Positions 31,301-40,345 of a stretch of 44,525 nt of DNA are shown in pieces. Made by a program: the position numbers and the translations under genes. The stretch is from Chloroflexota bacterium. GTDB taxonomy: Bacteria > Chloroflexota > Anaerolineae > Promineifilales > Promineifilaceae. Every line of letters begins with the position of its first letter. The stretch's first letter is position 1. Under the pieces are notes generated by a model. The model was not told where the DNA came from, ran no database searches, and saw only the letters and a list, made by a program, of their open reading frames with translations. Location: positions 1-44,525 of the forward strand of contig JAKEFB010000134.1 in NCBI GenBank assembly GCA_022616275.1, read 5' to 3'.

Positions 31301-33716
31301 GAGCCTGGCCGGCCTGCCCCCCGGTGGCCTGTCCAATGTCCCCGCCGCTCCCCAGCCCAACCCCGGCCTCGACCGGGTCGGCCCGGCCGGTGGCCCAGCT
31401 AGAGCGCCCGACGCCAGCCCATCGGTCATTCTCTACGACCAGACCGATTTCCCTGGCGCCAACTCCATCACCTCCCAGGAGTTTGAGATCGCCTTGGCAA
31501 CCTTCGATAACCAGGCCGCCGATGACTTTGTCATCCCGGCCCTGGACGGCTCCTGGACCATTGACACCGTCTTCGTGCCCGGCGCCTACTTCAACGGCGT
31601 CGGCCCGACGCCCTTCGTCAACGTCTACTTCTACGCCGACAGCGCCGGCTTGCCCGGTACCCAACTCTACTTCTACGACGGCCTGACGACCTTCACCGAC
31701 GCAGCCGGCGACCTGACCATTGACCTGTCGGCCTCCCCGGCCGTCCTCTCGGCTGGAACCTACTGGGTCTCGGTCCAGGCCGACATGGACTTTACCCCGA
31801 ATGGCCAGTGGGGTTGGACCGAGCGGACAGTCCAGTCCAACAGCCCCTCGGCCTGGCAAAATCCAGGTGGTGGCTTCGGCACCCCCTGCACCACCTGGGG
31901 TCCACGGGCATCTCTCTGTCTCGTGGGCACTCAGCCTGACCTGGTCTTCCAGTTGCAGGGCACAATTGGTGGTGGCAGTGGCTGCGGCACTGACATCCCT
32001 TGGGCCAGCGTCTCTCCCACCTCGGGCACGACGCCGTCAGGCGGGACCAGTCCAGTCAGCGTGGTCTTTGACTCCACCGGCCTGACGCCCGGCGACTACA
32101 CCGGCAGTCTGTGTGTCAACAGCGACGACCCCGACGAACCCCTGGTGACTGTGCCCCTGACCCTAACCGTCCAGGGGGTAGCCGACATCTCTGTCAGCCC
32201 GCCGGCGTTGTCCTCCACCCAGGCCCCCAACACCACGGTGACGCAAAGCTTCCAGATTGACAACAGCGGCGATATCAACCTGGACTGGACCATTGTCGAA
32301 GAGCCGACGGCGGCTACCCCGTTGGTCGCCCCGTTCTTCAGGCAGCCTGAAGGCGCGCCGGCCGAAACGGCCAATGGCTATACTGCCCCGGCCCCTGCCA
32401 GCCCCGCGCTCGGCAATGGGCCGACCATCACCTCCACCTTCACCGGCTCCCCGCCGACCATTGACGGCAGCATCGGTGGGGCTGAGTGGGCCGGCGCCTT
32501 CACGCTGGACATTACCCTGGGCGGCTCGCCGGTCATCATGTACATTAAGCACGACGCCACCACCCTCTACCTCGCCTTCGACGATCAGATGGATCTTACC
32601 CTTGATGGTTTCGATCAGATTGGCGTTTACTTCGACGACGAAGGCGGCACGCCACCCATCCTGTGGGACAACGTCTGGACCAACGCCGCCTGCGGCCCGG
32701 TCAACACCGGCGAGGGCAACTTCTGGCTGGGGAATTTCTCCCCCGACCCGGACGACCAGTGGCGGGCCTGGATCGTCGGCCCGGCCGCCTGCCCGGTCCA
32801 GTTCGGTGGCACAAACACGCAGATTGCCTACAGCGCGTCCACGGGCCACGTCCAGTATGAAGCGTCTATCGCCATAGATGGCTCGTCGGCCCTGGTGGTT
32901 GGGCCTGGCCAGACGTTTGGCTTCCGGGTCTACACCGCTCATACCGGCGCAACGTTCACCGGCCGCTGGCCCAGTGCTTCCATCTTTAACGACCCATCTA
33001 CCTATGGCAACCTGCACCTGCCCGCCGGCGGCTGCAACGCCGGCGACATCCCCTGGGCCAGCGCCAACCCCACTTCTGGGTCAACCCCGCCGAGCGGCAG
33101 TGACACCGTAGACGTGACCTTCGACTCCACCGGCCTGACGCCAGGGACCTACACCGGCAACCTGTGCGTCAACAGTAATGACCCCGACGAACCGCTCGTG
33201 ACTGTCCCCCTGACGCTGACCGTCGAGGGCGCGCCCGCCATTGCCGTCGCGCCGGCTTCGCTGAGCAGTACGCAGGATCCGGACACAGTCGTCAACGATA
33301 CGCTGACCATCAGCAATACCGGGACCGTTGACCTGAACTGGACGATTGCCGAGGATTCGGGCAGCGACTGTGTCACGCCGGACAACAACGTGCCCTGGGC
33401 CACCGCCGCGCCGGCCAGCGGTACCACGCCGGCCGCTTCGGCCGACCAGGTGACGGTCACCTTCGACTCCACCGGCCTGTCGCCAGGGATATACACCGGC
33501 TCGCTCTGTGTCAACAGCAACGACACCGGCAACCCGGTCATCACGGTGCCGTTGACGCTGGGGGTAAATAGCTATATGCTCTACCTGCCCATCATCTACC
33601 AGGCCTCGGCCAGCGCGGCCGTTCCCGACCTGGCCCTGCCCATTGGTGTGCTGCTTCTGCTGCCTGGCGCGGCCGGCCTGGGGCTGCTGCCCTACTGGCG
33701 GAAACGTCGCCGTTAA
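28347..33716 (+). CDS. Giant multidomain surface protein (PPC, P-domain, BACON-like, CBM9-like) with C-terminal anchor
   Basis: 1789 residues from GTG 28347, with GGAGGGTTAA directly upstream. After a signal peptide (cleavage near VAAAQ) come two PPC domains (about 74-195 and 200-325, with [14 protein letters not shown] and [12 protein letters not shown]), a proprotein-convertase P-domain (about 330-472), a MAM/jelly-roll-like module (492-658), a DUF11-like module (665-775), another jelly-roll module (778-945), BACON/ASPM-like repeats with TPASLQSTQ or TPxSGTT patterns (several from 947 on), and a CBM9-like/DOMON region (about 1354-1559). Three near-identical [19 protein letters not shown] repeats occur near the end. 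The tail has LYLPIIYQ, a hydrophobic helix (about 1760-1783) and a basic end RKRRR, which looks like a sorting or anchor signal. No protease or glycosidase catalytic domain is visible. An adhesion or cell-surface role is inferred. Confidence 0.9.
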   Translation: MNSRRLVSLLVVLLFPLFIFLLARVAAAQSDGKQPADPGPGQELIELPAPAGLKTIDATNLAPLAPLGQDFQTEVEPNGTAGTATPLVGSDLVALGYNFPGSDVDFYSFTAAAGDRVYAAVMTSFTASSLNSILDLYASDGTTIIETDLDDGSFGSTSSTIAGAVIPSAGTYYLRVRENGTSQIRPYHLHLRVQSGAPTAEIEPNDATPQPLPVSGWIAGEITATTDVDLYSLSLSAGDTVYIGLDLDPERDTVEWNGSTGLGLFNNFFLVVNDAGTATPDSEAFFMTAQQAGTYIVLVYDPLAATTSGTYHLSVSVRPAAAQPNCTTYTSTDVPQTIPTGPAVITSTLTIPGNPRIADLDASITLTHTNMPDLDVILISPAGNNNGLFTDIGASTQVTMDLGLDDEAGIPIGLYTVVRGMVNTPEGGGSLGYRLDWRDGEDAGGTWSLVIRDDLAANGGTLQGWGLTVCEQQPPPTCPGGTTLTAVYSSDFESDDGSFTHSGAADEWERGLPSFVPITTCNSGANCWKTDLDNTYNASSNQNLLSPNINLGGYVGMAYVTWAQKYHIETATFDHASVNVQQVGGINPTTLWQWLGPSTRTTVGSPSVTIEQSGGWGTHWADISSYLGQNVELLFHFDSDGSVQYTGYAIDDVAVYSCAPPGGVASIALDKTVGADPDVCAATNNIMVSPGSNVTYCYEVTNTGTITFTYHDLVDSELGAILDDFPYTLAPGASAFLTQTTNITATTVNTATWTAFDTFSNIAAATDTASVTVQPSASYPVCEGFESGTLPAYMFAQTTSSGAANGRVQVTAAFPHSGAFGLDIDTDCNGCGGNTTQSATLVIDLLGQSGVGLDFWVFEHGDENNPEDGVFISDDGGATWAQIVNLNNFPASYQHVILDLDAAVAGAGMSYVNSFLIRFQSLDNFSIPTDGYSFDDICVQPVEPDIDVTPASLQSTQLANQVVTQTMNIDNTGTTTLTWTISESLSLAGLPPGGLSNVPAAPQPNPGLDRVGPAGGPARAPDASPSVILYDQTDFPGANSITSQEFEIALATFDNQAADDFVIPALDGSWTIDTVFVPGAYFNGVGPTPFVNVYFYADSAGLPGTQLYFYDGLTTFTDAAGDLTIDLSASPAVLSAGTYWVSVQADMDFTPNGQWGWTERTVQSNSPSAWQNPGGGFGTPCTTWGPRASLCLVGTQPDLVFQLQGTIGGGSGCGTDIPWASVSPTSGTTPSGGTSPVSVVFDSTGLTPGDYTGSLCVNSDDPDEPLVTVPLTLTVQGVADISVSPPALSSTQAPNTTVTQSFQIDNSGDINLDWTIVEEPTAATPLVAPFFRQPEGAPAETANGYTAPAPASPALGNGPTITSTFTGSPPTIDGSIGGAEWAGAFTLDITLGGSPVIMYIKHDATTLYLAFDDQMDLTLDGFDQIGVYFDDEGGTPPILWDNVWTNAACGPVNTGEGNFWLGNFSPDPDDQWRAWIVGPAACPVQFGGTNTQIAYSASTGHVQYEASIAIDGSSALVVGPGQTFGFRVYTAHTGATFTGRWPSASIFNDPSTYGNLHLPAGGCNAGDIPWASANPTSGSTPPSGSDTVDVTFDSTGLTPGTYTGNLCVNSNDPDEPLVTVPLTLTVEGAPAIAVAPASLSSTQDPDTVVNDTLTISNTGTVDLNWTIAEDSGSDCVTPDNNVPWATAAPASGTTPAASADQVTVTFDSTGLSPGIYTGSLCVNSNDTGNPVITVPLTLGVNSYMLYLPIIYQASASAAVPDLALPIGVLLLLPGAAGLGLLPYWRKRRR

Positions 33717-33732
33717 GCTGAAGTGCTTAAGT

Positions 33733-33765
33733 AAAGAGGGCGCTCCTGGTGAGCGCCCTCTTTCT
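33733..33765. terminator. Bidirectional intrinsic terminator
   Basis: AAAGAGGGCGCTC and GAGCGCCCTCTTT form a perfect 13-base-pair stem with a CTGGT loop, flanked by T-rich sequence in both directions. It lies between the convergent surface-protein and acyl-CoA dehydrogenase genes. Confidence 0.88.
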
Positions 33766-33795
33766 TTGTATCCGGCCTACAGTAGTACCGCCAAC

Positions 33796-34944
33796 CTACA
33801 ACTCCAGAATATGCCTGGCAATCACTAACCGCTGGATCTCGCTCGTCCCCTCGCCAATCGTCATCAGCCGCGTATCCCGGTACATCCGCTCCACCGGAAA
33901 CTCGCGGCTGTAACCGTAGCCACCGTGGACCTGGATGGCGTTGCGGCACACCCGCTCGCTCACCTCGGTGGCAAAGAGCTTGGCCATGGCCGCCTCCTTG
34001 GTAAACGGCCGGCTCAGTCCCTTAAGCCAGGCCGCCCAGTAGACCATCCACCGTGCCGCCTGAATCTCGGTCGCTGCGTCGGCCAGCATCCATTGGATCG
34101 CCTGGTGGTGGGCAATTGGCTGGCCAAACGTCTCCCGTTGCTTGGCATACTTCACTGCTTCTTCGTAAGCCGCCTGGGCCAGCCCCACGGCCAGCGCGCC
34201 AATCCCGATCCGGCCGTTGTCCAGCGTTGCCAGCGTCTGCTGCAAGCCCCGCCCCTCTTCGCCCAGCAGGTTTTCCAGCGGCACCCGCACCTCTTCAAAG
34301 GTCACGGCGTGCGTCGGCGATCCTTTCAGCCCCATTTTCTTCTCCGGCGGGCCAATCGTAATACCTGGTGTATCGGTCGGCACGATCACCTGGCTCAGGC
34401 TGCGGCTGCCGCCGGCCCGGTCGGTCCGGCACAGGACGACCATCACCTCAGAAATCGAGGCGTTCGTCAGCCACATCTTGTTGCCGTCAACGATCCACGA
34501 ATCCCCCTCCTTCACCGCGGCCGTCCGCACCCCACCCTGCAAATCAGACCCGGCCCCCGGCTCGGTTAGCCCTAGACAGGCCAGTTTACCCTCGCCACTG
34601 GCCAGCCGGGGCAACCATTGGCGCTTCTGTTCCTCAGTACCAAACTTGACAATTGGCCCCAGCGCCAGCCCGTTGTGAGCCGAAATAGCCAGAGCTGTCG
34701 AGCCACAGCCCCACCCCAATTCTTCTATAGCCATAGCCGCGCTGACACCATCCACCGCCGCCCCTCCATACTCCTCCGGCACCTCCAGCCCCAACAGGCC
34801 CAGCGGCCCCATCTTCTTCACCGCCGGCCAGTTAAACTCCCCTGTTTCATCCGTTTCCCGTGCCCGAGACTTCACCTCCCGAGCCACAAAATCATGCACC
34901 AGGTCGCGAAATTGCCTCTGCTCGGCCGTAAACTCAAAATTCAT
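33796..34944 (-). CDS. Acyl-CoA dehydrogenase
   Basis: 382 residues, the usual length. CLGLTEPGAGSD and WIVDGNKMWLTNAS are the FAD/substrate-binding signatures. RETFGQPIAHHQAIQWMLAD and QVHGGYGYSREFPVERMYRD, the latter near 336-355, are typical of the C-terminal domain. Glu365 in TIGEGTSEIQ is the expected catalytic base. It oxidises acyl-CoA to enoyl-CoA and passes electrons to ETF; chain length is not predictable. The ATG follows GGAG, which is the last part of the heptamer repeat spacer. It is co-transcribed with the upstream M20 peptidase gene. Confidence 0.94.
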   Translation of the reverse strand: MNFEFTAEQRQFRDLVHDFVAREVKSRARETDETGEFNWPAVKKMGPLGLLGLEVPEEYGGAAVDGVSAAMAIEELGWGCGSTALAISAHNGLALGPIVKFGTEEQKRQWLPRLASGEGKLACLGLTEPGAGSDLQGGVRTAAVKEGDSWIVDGNKMWLTNASISEVMVVLCRTDRAGGSRSLSQVIVPTDTPGITIGPPEKKMGLKGSPTHAVTFEEVRVPLENLLGEEGRGLQQTLATLDNGRIGIGALAVGLAQAAYEEAVKYAKQRETFGQPIAHHQAIQWMLADAATEIQAARWMVYWAAWLKGLSRPFTKEAAMAKLFATEVSERVCRNAIQVHGGYGYSREFPVERMYRDTRLMTIGEGTSEIQRLVIARHILEL

Positions 34945-34948
34945 TCTA

Positions 34949-34980
34949 TCTCCAATCTAAAATCTAAAATCTAAAATCCA
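34949..34980. repeat. AAAATCT heptamer repeat at the M20/acyl-CoA dehydrogenase junction
   Basis: Three to four TCTAAAA units lie on the plus strand. On the coding strand the repeat supplies the last residue and TAG stop of the M20 gene, and its end runs into the GGAG of the acyl-CoA dehydrogenase gene. It is the same family as the in-gene repeat at 4521-4568. Confidence 0.85.
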
Positions 34981-36134
34981 CACCCGGCCGCCGCCAGCGT
35001 CAACAACAACAACTGGCCCAGCCCGGCCGGCAGTTGGGCCGGGTCCAGGTATTCGTCCAGGCGGTGCGTGTTGCCGGCCTCGGCCAGACCAATGCAAACG
35101 GCCGGCTGGCCCCGGCTAATAGGCACGTTGGCGTCCGTGCTGCCGGCCATGTACCGTACCTGGCGGCAACCCATCTGCTGTAGGGCTGCCGCCGCCCAGC
35201 TCACCAGCGGGGCGTCGCGGGCCACTTCGCCGGCCGGCCGGTTGCCAATCTGGGTCATGTTCACCACCACCTCAGGCGGCTCGTTAGCCTGGGCCACCAT
35301 ATTTTCCACGGCCGCTACGAGCTGGGCCAGGGCGGTCGGGTCGGCCGAGCGCAGGTCAAGTTGCATACTGGCCGAAGCGGCAATCGTATTGACCGTTGTG
35401 CCTCCTTCCACGACGCCGACGTTATAGCTCGTTTTCGGCTCAGCCGGCACAGCCAGCCCGGCAATAGCCGTAATGAGCCGGCCGAGCACGTGAACGGCGC
35501 TGGGCCGGCCGAAATCGCCCCAGGAATGGCCTCCAGGCGTGGCCACCGCTACCCGGTAGCGGCGGACGCCGGTAGCCTCATGGTAAATTTGCCCATACGA
35601 GCCACCCTCGACCACGATGAAGGCCGCCGCCCCGGGAAAGCGGCCCACCACAGCCTGCATGCCCTGCAAATCGCCCAACCCCTCCTCTCGTACGTTTACC
35701 GCCAGCCACAAGTCGGCTGCTGGTCGCAGGCCATAGGTCGTCAACGTCTGGGCCAGCAGTAACAGCCCGGCCACCCCCAGGGAATTGTCGGCCAGGCCAG
35801 GCCCATACACCCGGCCGTCAGCCCGGCGGATACTCAGGTCAGTCTCGGCCGGAAAAACAGTGTCGCTATGAGCCGTGAGCACTACCGGCGGGCCGGCGCC
35901 AGCCCCCGGAAACCGGGCGTATACATTGTGCAACGCATCCTGGTACACGTCGCTCAACCCCAGGGAAACAAAACGCGCCTCCACGAAATCAGCCCGGCGC
36001 GCTTCGGCAAAAGTAGGTGCAGGAATTTGCTGGATGCGAATAGCCAGATCCAGGGCCGGGGCTACTTCCTCTTTAAACGCAGCCAACGCTGCCTGGACCT
36101 GGGCATGTTGAGCGATTTTCTGAACGCGGTTCAT
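34971..36134 (-). CDS. M20-family metallopeptidase
   Basis: 387 residues from ATG 36134; an earlier in-frame ATG at 36155 is possible, and neither has a good ribosome binding site. Metal ligands follow the M20 order: His in LTAHSDTVFP, bridging Asp in GPGLADNSLG, Glu pair in NVREEGLGD, and another His near the end in NTHRLDEYLD. The dimerisation insert contains GGHSWGDFGRPSAVH, typical of di-/tripeptidases and aminoacylases. The last residue and stop codon are formed by the AAAATCT repeat. It may supply amino acids or deacylate peptides; the substrate is unknown. Confidence 0.9.
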   Translation of the reverse strand: MNRVQKIAQHAQVQAALAAFKEEVAPALDLAIRIQQIPAPTFAEARRADFVEARFVSLGLSDVYQDALHNVYARFPGAGAGPPVVLTAHSDTVFPAETDLSIRRADGRVYGPGLADNSLGVAGLLLLAQTLTTYGLRPAADLWLAVNVREEGLGDLQGMQAVVGRFPGAAAFIVVEGGSYGQIYHEATGVRRYRVAVATPGGHSWGDFGRPSAVHVLGRLITAIAGLAVPAEPKTSYNVGVVEGGTTVNTIAASASMQLDLRSADPTALAQLVAAVENMVAQANEPPEVVVNMTQIGNRPAGEVARDAPLVSWAAAALQQMGCRQVRYMAGSTDANVPISRGQPAVCIGLAEAGNTHRLDEYLDPAQLPAGLGQLLLLTLAAAGCGF

Positions 36135-36182
36135 GCATACGCGAGGGTGGCGCAACAGGCGCCCGCCGGCGCGGTCGCCCTT

Positions 36183-36401
36183 TTACTCCAGGGGCCGGAT
36201 TAACAATAGTCCCAAAAAGCCAACAATGAGCCCCAGGTGCAGGAAAAGGTTGCTCTCTACCAGCCAGTACCCTGATCCGGGAAAGATTTGTAGCAGGAAG
36301 TTAAAGAAGATTAACACCACCGCCAGAAGGGGTAACAATCCCGGCCGCTCGGCCAGGAAGTCACTGGTGCTATCTAAAAACCGGTTCAAAAAATTATCCA
36401 C
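36183..36401 (-). CDS. Small membrane protein with two helices
   Basis: 72 residues from GTG 36401, six bases after AAGGAGG; a TTG two codons upstream would be too close to that site. Hydrophobic segments lie at about residues 22-40 and 49-67, with the turn LQIFPGSGYWLVE between them. No family is recognised. It lies between HflX and the M20 gene on the same strand. Confidence 0.65.
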   Translation of the reverse strand: MDNFLNRFLDSTSDFLAERPGLLPLLAVVLIFFNFLLQIFPGSGYWLVESNLFLHLGLIVGFLGLLLIRPLE

Positions 36402-36448
36402 CTGCAACCTCCTTCAGCAGTTAGAGCCTTGAGTACCCTACGCTCGCT

Positions 36449-37759
36449 CTAACCCTTCACGCTAACTCTTTGGTATGCCTCAAAGTAAGGAACCAGGCGC
36501 TTGGGCAGCCGGCCGTCCACAGTAATGCCGTCTGGGCCGTGGCTTTCCGAATTTACCTGGCCGCGCTCGTGAAACAGCGACAGCAACTCCCCTCGATTAT
36601 AGGGCAACAACACGGTCACTGGTTGGAATTGCTGTTCTATCGTGGCTTCAATCGCCGTCAACAGCATCTCCATCCCTCGCCCGGTGAGCGCCGAAACAGG
36701 CACAGCCGCCCCGGCGATGGCCAGTCCCTCGGTCGGGTCCTCCCCTGGCGGCAGCAGATCCACCTTGTTCAACGCCACCACCGTCGGCAACTGTTCTACT
36801 TCCAGTTCGGCCAGGATATCCTCCACCGAATCCATTTGGGCCGCCGCCTGTGGATGTGTGGCATCCACCACGTGGACCAGCAAGTCTGCCTCGGTAATTT
36901 CTTCCAGCGTCGCCCGGAAAGCAGCCACAATATCCGGCGGCAGCTTTTGGATAAAACCGACTGTATCGGTAAAAAGCACTTCCCGGCCGCCAGGCATCAC
37001 CACCTTGCGTGTCGTCGGATCCAGCGTGGCAAAAAGCATGTCCACCGACAGCACGCCGGCGTTGCTCAATTGGTTCAGCAGTGTAGATTTGCCGGAGTTG
37101 GTATAGCCGACGATGGCCACCACCTGCAGCTCGGTCTGGCGGCGCTTGGCTCGGTGGCGGCTGCGATGGGCCCGCACCGATTCCAACTCGTCCTTAAGGG
37201 CGGTAATGCGCCGGCCGATCTCCCGCCGGTCCACTTCCAACTGTGTTTCGCCGGGGCCGCGTAGACCTACGCCCCCGGTGGCCCCCCCAGCCCGGCCGCC
37301 CGCCTGCCGCGCCAGGTGTGTCCACATCCGTGTCAACCGCGGCAGCCGGTACTCCAACTGGGCCAGTTCCACCTGCAGTTTACCCTCGCGAGTATTGGCA
37401 TGCTGGGCAAAAATATCCAGGATCAGCGCCGTCCGATCCAGGATACGCACCTCCTCGCCAAACGCTTTTTCCAGTTCTCGCTGGTGGCGCGGCAACAACT
37501 CGTCGTCAAACAGAACCACGTCCGCGCTCTCGTCCTTCACTAATACCTTGATTTCGGCCAGCTTGCCCGAACCCACGTAAGTGGCGCTGTCGGGCTGCTC
37601 CAGGCGCTGGATAGCCTGGCCGGCGACCGTCAGCCCGGCCGTCTCGGCCAGGCGGGCCAGTTCCACCAGACTCTCTTCCACCGGCAGCGCCGGCCGCTCC
37701 CCTTTCAGCTCAACCCCCACCAGAAAAGCGCGCTCGCGCGGCGCGCGGGTCTCATACAA
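36449..37759 (-). CDS. hflX: GTPase HflX
   Basis: 436 residues. The N-terminal HflX domain with RLPRLTRMWTHLARQAGG and LRGPGETQLEVDRR precedes the G domain: G1 GYTNSGKST (about 218-226), G2 Thr in FATLDPTTR, G3 DTVGFIQKLP and G4 NKVD. HflX binds the 50S subunit and splits stalled or heat-damaged ribosomes. The first possible start is TTG 37759; an in-frame TAA lies about 15 codons upstream. Its SD-like AAGGA is too close, so the exact start is uncertain. Confidence 0.94.
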   Translation of the reverse strand: MYETRAPRERAFLVGVELKGERPALPVEESLVELARLAETAGLTVAGQAIQRLEQPDSATYVGSGKLAEIKVLVKDESADVVLFDDELLPRHQRELEKAFGEEVRILDRTALILDIFAQHANTREGKLQVELAQLEYRLPRLTRMWTHLARQAGGRAGGATGGVGLRGPGETQLEVDRREIGRRITALKDELESVRAHRSRHRAKRRQTELQVVAIVGYTNSGKSTLLNQLSNAGVLSVDMLFATLDPTTRKVVMPGGREVLFTDTVGFIQKLPPDIVAAFRATLEEITEADLLVHVVDATHPQAAAQMDSVEDILAELEVEQLPTVVALNKVDLLPPGEDPTEGLAIAGAAVPVSALTGRGMEMLLTAIEATIEQQFQPVTVLLPYNRGELLSLFHERGQVNSESHGPDGITVDGRLPKRLVPYFEAYQRVSVKG

Positions 37760-37839
37760 ATCCTTAGAAATAGCAACCTTCCTTAAAGTCAGGGTTTTGA
37801 GTTACAGTCACTTCCTTACTCTAACTCTAACCCCTTCTC

Positions 37840-39444
37840 CTAATCAATCAAGCCTGTCACCCGCAGAGAGCGCGGATGTTCCACCAGGAATTCGTAGTTG
37901 ATGGTCTGTTTAGCGCCTGGCGGCAACGTCAGGCGCCACTCCATCAGGTTCAATTCCGACTGTTTGGTTGGCGGCGGTGCCACCCGTTCCAGCTTGACCT
38001 TAATCTCCTCGTGGCGGGCCACCGGGATGTGATCGTGTACTTCCAGGTTAACCTCGCTAGCCAGCAAATTATGCAACTCAATCTCGTAACCATAACGCAA
38101 CTGCCGCTTGTCCCGCAGCAGGGCCTTGTCCACGTCGCGCCGCACCAGCTCTCGCTCTACCGTAATCCGCTCTTCCGCGCCCAGCAACAGCTTCATTTCC
38201 TGGCCGGCCGGCGAATACTCCAGATGGGTGCTACCAATAAACTCCTCGCCCACGAACAGGCTGGCCTGCCCGGCCAGCAGCGGGCCGGGACCACTGTTAC
38301 TCACCGTCACCCGGCGAAAAACAGCATCCGTATGCTTTGGCACGACCAGGTAATCCAGTTGTGGCTCCAGGTCGAACCGGTGGATCGTCGTCTTGTGTGG
38401 TGAGCCGTCGCTGGGAATATCCGTCTGTCCCGCTACGACAAACGTCACTGCCGTCCCACTCTCCTGGACTGTCGCCTGGGCCACCTGCGCTTCCGCCACT
38501 TTCGGCGCCGCTTCCGCCGCTGCTTCCTCAGCCATTGCCGGCGTGGCGGCCAGCATCGTGCCCGCCGCCATCTCTCCAGATGCCCTGCGCCTGGCCGGTT
38601 GCGGCACTGGTGGCGGGGCGTAAACATCCAGATACCAGGGATACAGCTCCGGCAAGCGCTGGCTAAGCGCCGGCCGGGCCGTGGACACCGTTAGAGCCAC
38701 ACCCAACCAGTCCTGGCCACTGTTCTGGACCACCTGGGCAATCGTCGTCACTTCCAGCGTCCGGCCGTTCTCCGTTTCCAGCAAGCGCAGGTCATAGAGG
38801 GGCTGCCAGCCGGCGTTGTGTACCACGTAGCTGACCTCCAGGCCAAACGTGCCCTCACCGAGTGCTTCCAGCTCAACGAAAGCCCGGAAGCGTTGCGTCG
38901 GCCGGGCCGATTGGAGTGTCTTCAACTCGCGGCGCAGTTTGTCCAGGCGGCGATTTATTTCCCGCTGCTGCTGCTCCAGTTCTCGCACTGTAGTCCGTAC
39001 CTGGTCGTCCTGCTCCTGGATAAATTGGACCAGCCGGGTCTGCTCTTCCACCGTCGTCCTGCCCCGGGCCAGCCCCCGGGCGTACTCCTGCGTTGCCTGG
39101 CGCAGCCCCTCCAGGTACTTGGCGTGGGCCGCCTGCGCCGCCTGCCGGTCGGTCAGCACCCGCAGCTCATCTTCCAGGCGCTCAATTTGCTGCTCCAGCT
39201 CCCTGACCTTTTCCGCCGGTGTCTGCTCATAAAAAGCCCGGTTCACGTCCACCCCCAGGATACGCACCTGGGCCGTGCCCCGGCCACCCACTCGTACCGA
39301 ATCCGGCTGGAGCGTCAGTGGCAAATTATCTACGATCAGCCGCTGCAGGCCCGTCGCCAATTGGGCCTGACCCCGGCATGTCACCCGCGCCCGGTCAGGA
39401 TAAACCGTCACGGCGGCCACGCTGGTTTCTACAGGTATCTCCAT
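37840..39444 (-). CDS. MuiA-like protein (DUF4140/DUF4139)
   Basis: 534 residues. The N-terminal part VTVYPDRARVTCRG and LIVDNLPLTLQPDSVRV match the DUF4140 opening of the mucoidy-inhibitor A family. A long coiled coil covers about 78-180 (ELEQQIERLEDELRVL, REINRRLDKLRRELK). The DUF4139 body follows (SYVVHNAGWQPLYDLRL, about 204-220), with an Ala/Glu/Pro-rich insert near 280-320, and the family ends with a beta-rich domain. It has no signal peptide. The ATG is one base after the stop of the response regulator gene, so it belongs to the kinase-regulator operon. Biochemical activity is unknown. Confidence 0.85.
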   Translation of the reverse strand: MEIPVETSVAAVTVYPDRARVTCRGQAQLATGLQRLIVDNLPLTLQPDSVRVGGRGTAQVRILGVDVNRAFYEQTPAEKVRELEQQIERLEDELRVLTDRQAAQAAHAKYLEGLRQATQEYARGLARGRTTVEEQTRLVQFIQEQDDQVRTTVRELEQQQREINRRLDKLRRELKTLQSARPTQRFRAFVELEALGEGTFGLEVSYVVHNAGWQPLYDLRLLETENGRTLEVTTIAQVVQNSGQDWLGVALTVSTARPALSQRLPELYPWYLDVYAPPPVPQPARRRASGEMAAGTMLAATPAMAEEAAAEAAPKVAEAQVAQATVQESGTAVTFVVAGQTDIPSDGSPHKTTIHRFDLEPQLDYLVVPKHTDAVFRRVTVSNSGPGPLLAGQASLFVGEEFIGSTHLEYSPAGQEMKLLLGAEERITVERELVRRDVDKALLRDKRQLRYGYEIELHNLLASEVNLEVHDHIPVARHEEIKVKLERVAPPPTKQSELNLMEWRLTLPPGAKQTINYEFLVEHPRSLRVTGLID

Positions 39445-39445
39445 A

Positions 39446-40306
39446 TTAACTTAGATCTACGTTTTCAGTAATCTCCCGAATATCGGCAAAGGATTGCGTC
39501 TGGCCGGAAACGGTGCCAACAGCAAGCCTCATCAGCGGGGCCAGGGTGCCATCCGGCTGGGGAATGCCGCTTTGTTCACGGTGGACAAAGCTATAATGCG
39601 TCGGCGCCTCTTCGTCGAACCGTTTCCGCAGGTGGTCAATCATCGCCGCCACACTCTTGGAGTGAGTGATGACGACGAAAGTCTCGTCGCTGGCGTGGCC
39701 GAGGAAATCGTTGGCTGTGCCAAACTGGCCCACGGCCTCGTTGAGCAACAGGGCCATCGAACGCAACGCTTCGTTGGCCGCCACAAAGCCGTACTCGTCT
39801 GCGAAGGGACTCAGTTGGTCAATCTTGACCACAATATAGGTCCAGCCGCTGGAACGCATCAATTTATGGAACTGCTCCTCGATGAGGCGGCCGCTGGGCA
39901 GGCCGGTGCGCGGGTCGGTCATGTTGAGGCGCTGGTAGGAACGGATGGCGGTTCGCACGCGCAGGTTCAATTCCTCAATGTCGAACGGCTTGGTGATGTA
40001 ATCGTCCGCCCCGAGTTCCAGCCCGGCAATTCGGTCGCTCCGCTCGTCCCGTTGGGTAAGGAAAATAATGGGAATGTGGCTGGTGCGTGTCATCACCCGC
40101 AGCTCGCGGCAAACGGCGTAGCCATCCATGTCGGGCAGCATGATGTCCAGCACGATCAGGTTAGGCAGCTCTCGACGACAGGCCTTAAGAGCATCGCTGC
40201 CCCGCGCCGCTACTTCCACGTCATAACCTTGCCCGGTGAAATAGATGCGGAGCACGTTGGAAATATCAAAATCATCTTCTACCACTAATATTCGGGCATT
40301 ACTCAT
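39446..40306 (-). CDS. Response regulator with degenerate GGDEF domain
   Basis: 286 residues. The receiver domain (1-120) has the Glu10-Asp11-Asp12 cluster, phosphoacceptor Asp54 in LIVLDIMLPD, and the Lys in YITKPF. The output domain (about 130-270) is GGDEF-like, with MTDPRTGLPSGRLIEEQ at its start. The catalytic signature is replaced by GHASDETFVV, so diguanylate cyclase activity is unlikely; a GTP- or protein-binding role remains possible. It lies between the histidine kinase gene (39-base gap) and the MuiA-like gene. Confidence 0.9.
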   Translation of the reverse strand: MSNARILVVEDDFDISNVLRIYFTGQGYDVEVAARGSDALKACRRELPNLIVLDIMLPDMDGYAVCRELRVMTRTSHIPIIFLTQRDERSDRIAGLELGADDYITKPFDIEELNLRVRTAIRSYQRLNMTDPRTGLPSGRLIEEQFHKLMRSSGWTYIVVKIDQLSPFADEYGFVAANEALRSMALLLNEAVGQFGTANDFLGHASDETFVVITHSKSVAAMIDHLRKRFDEEAPTHYSFVHREQSGIPQPDGTLAPLMRLAVGTVSGQTQSFADIREITENVDLS

Positions 40307-40345
40307 AAGCCACTTTGCCTCAGCGAAAATCTGCGTCCCACTTCT

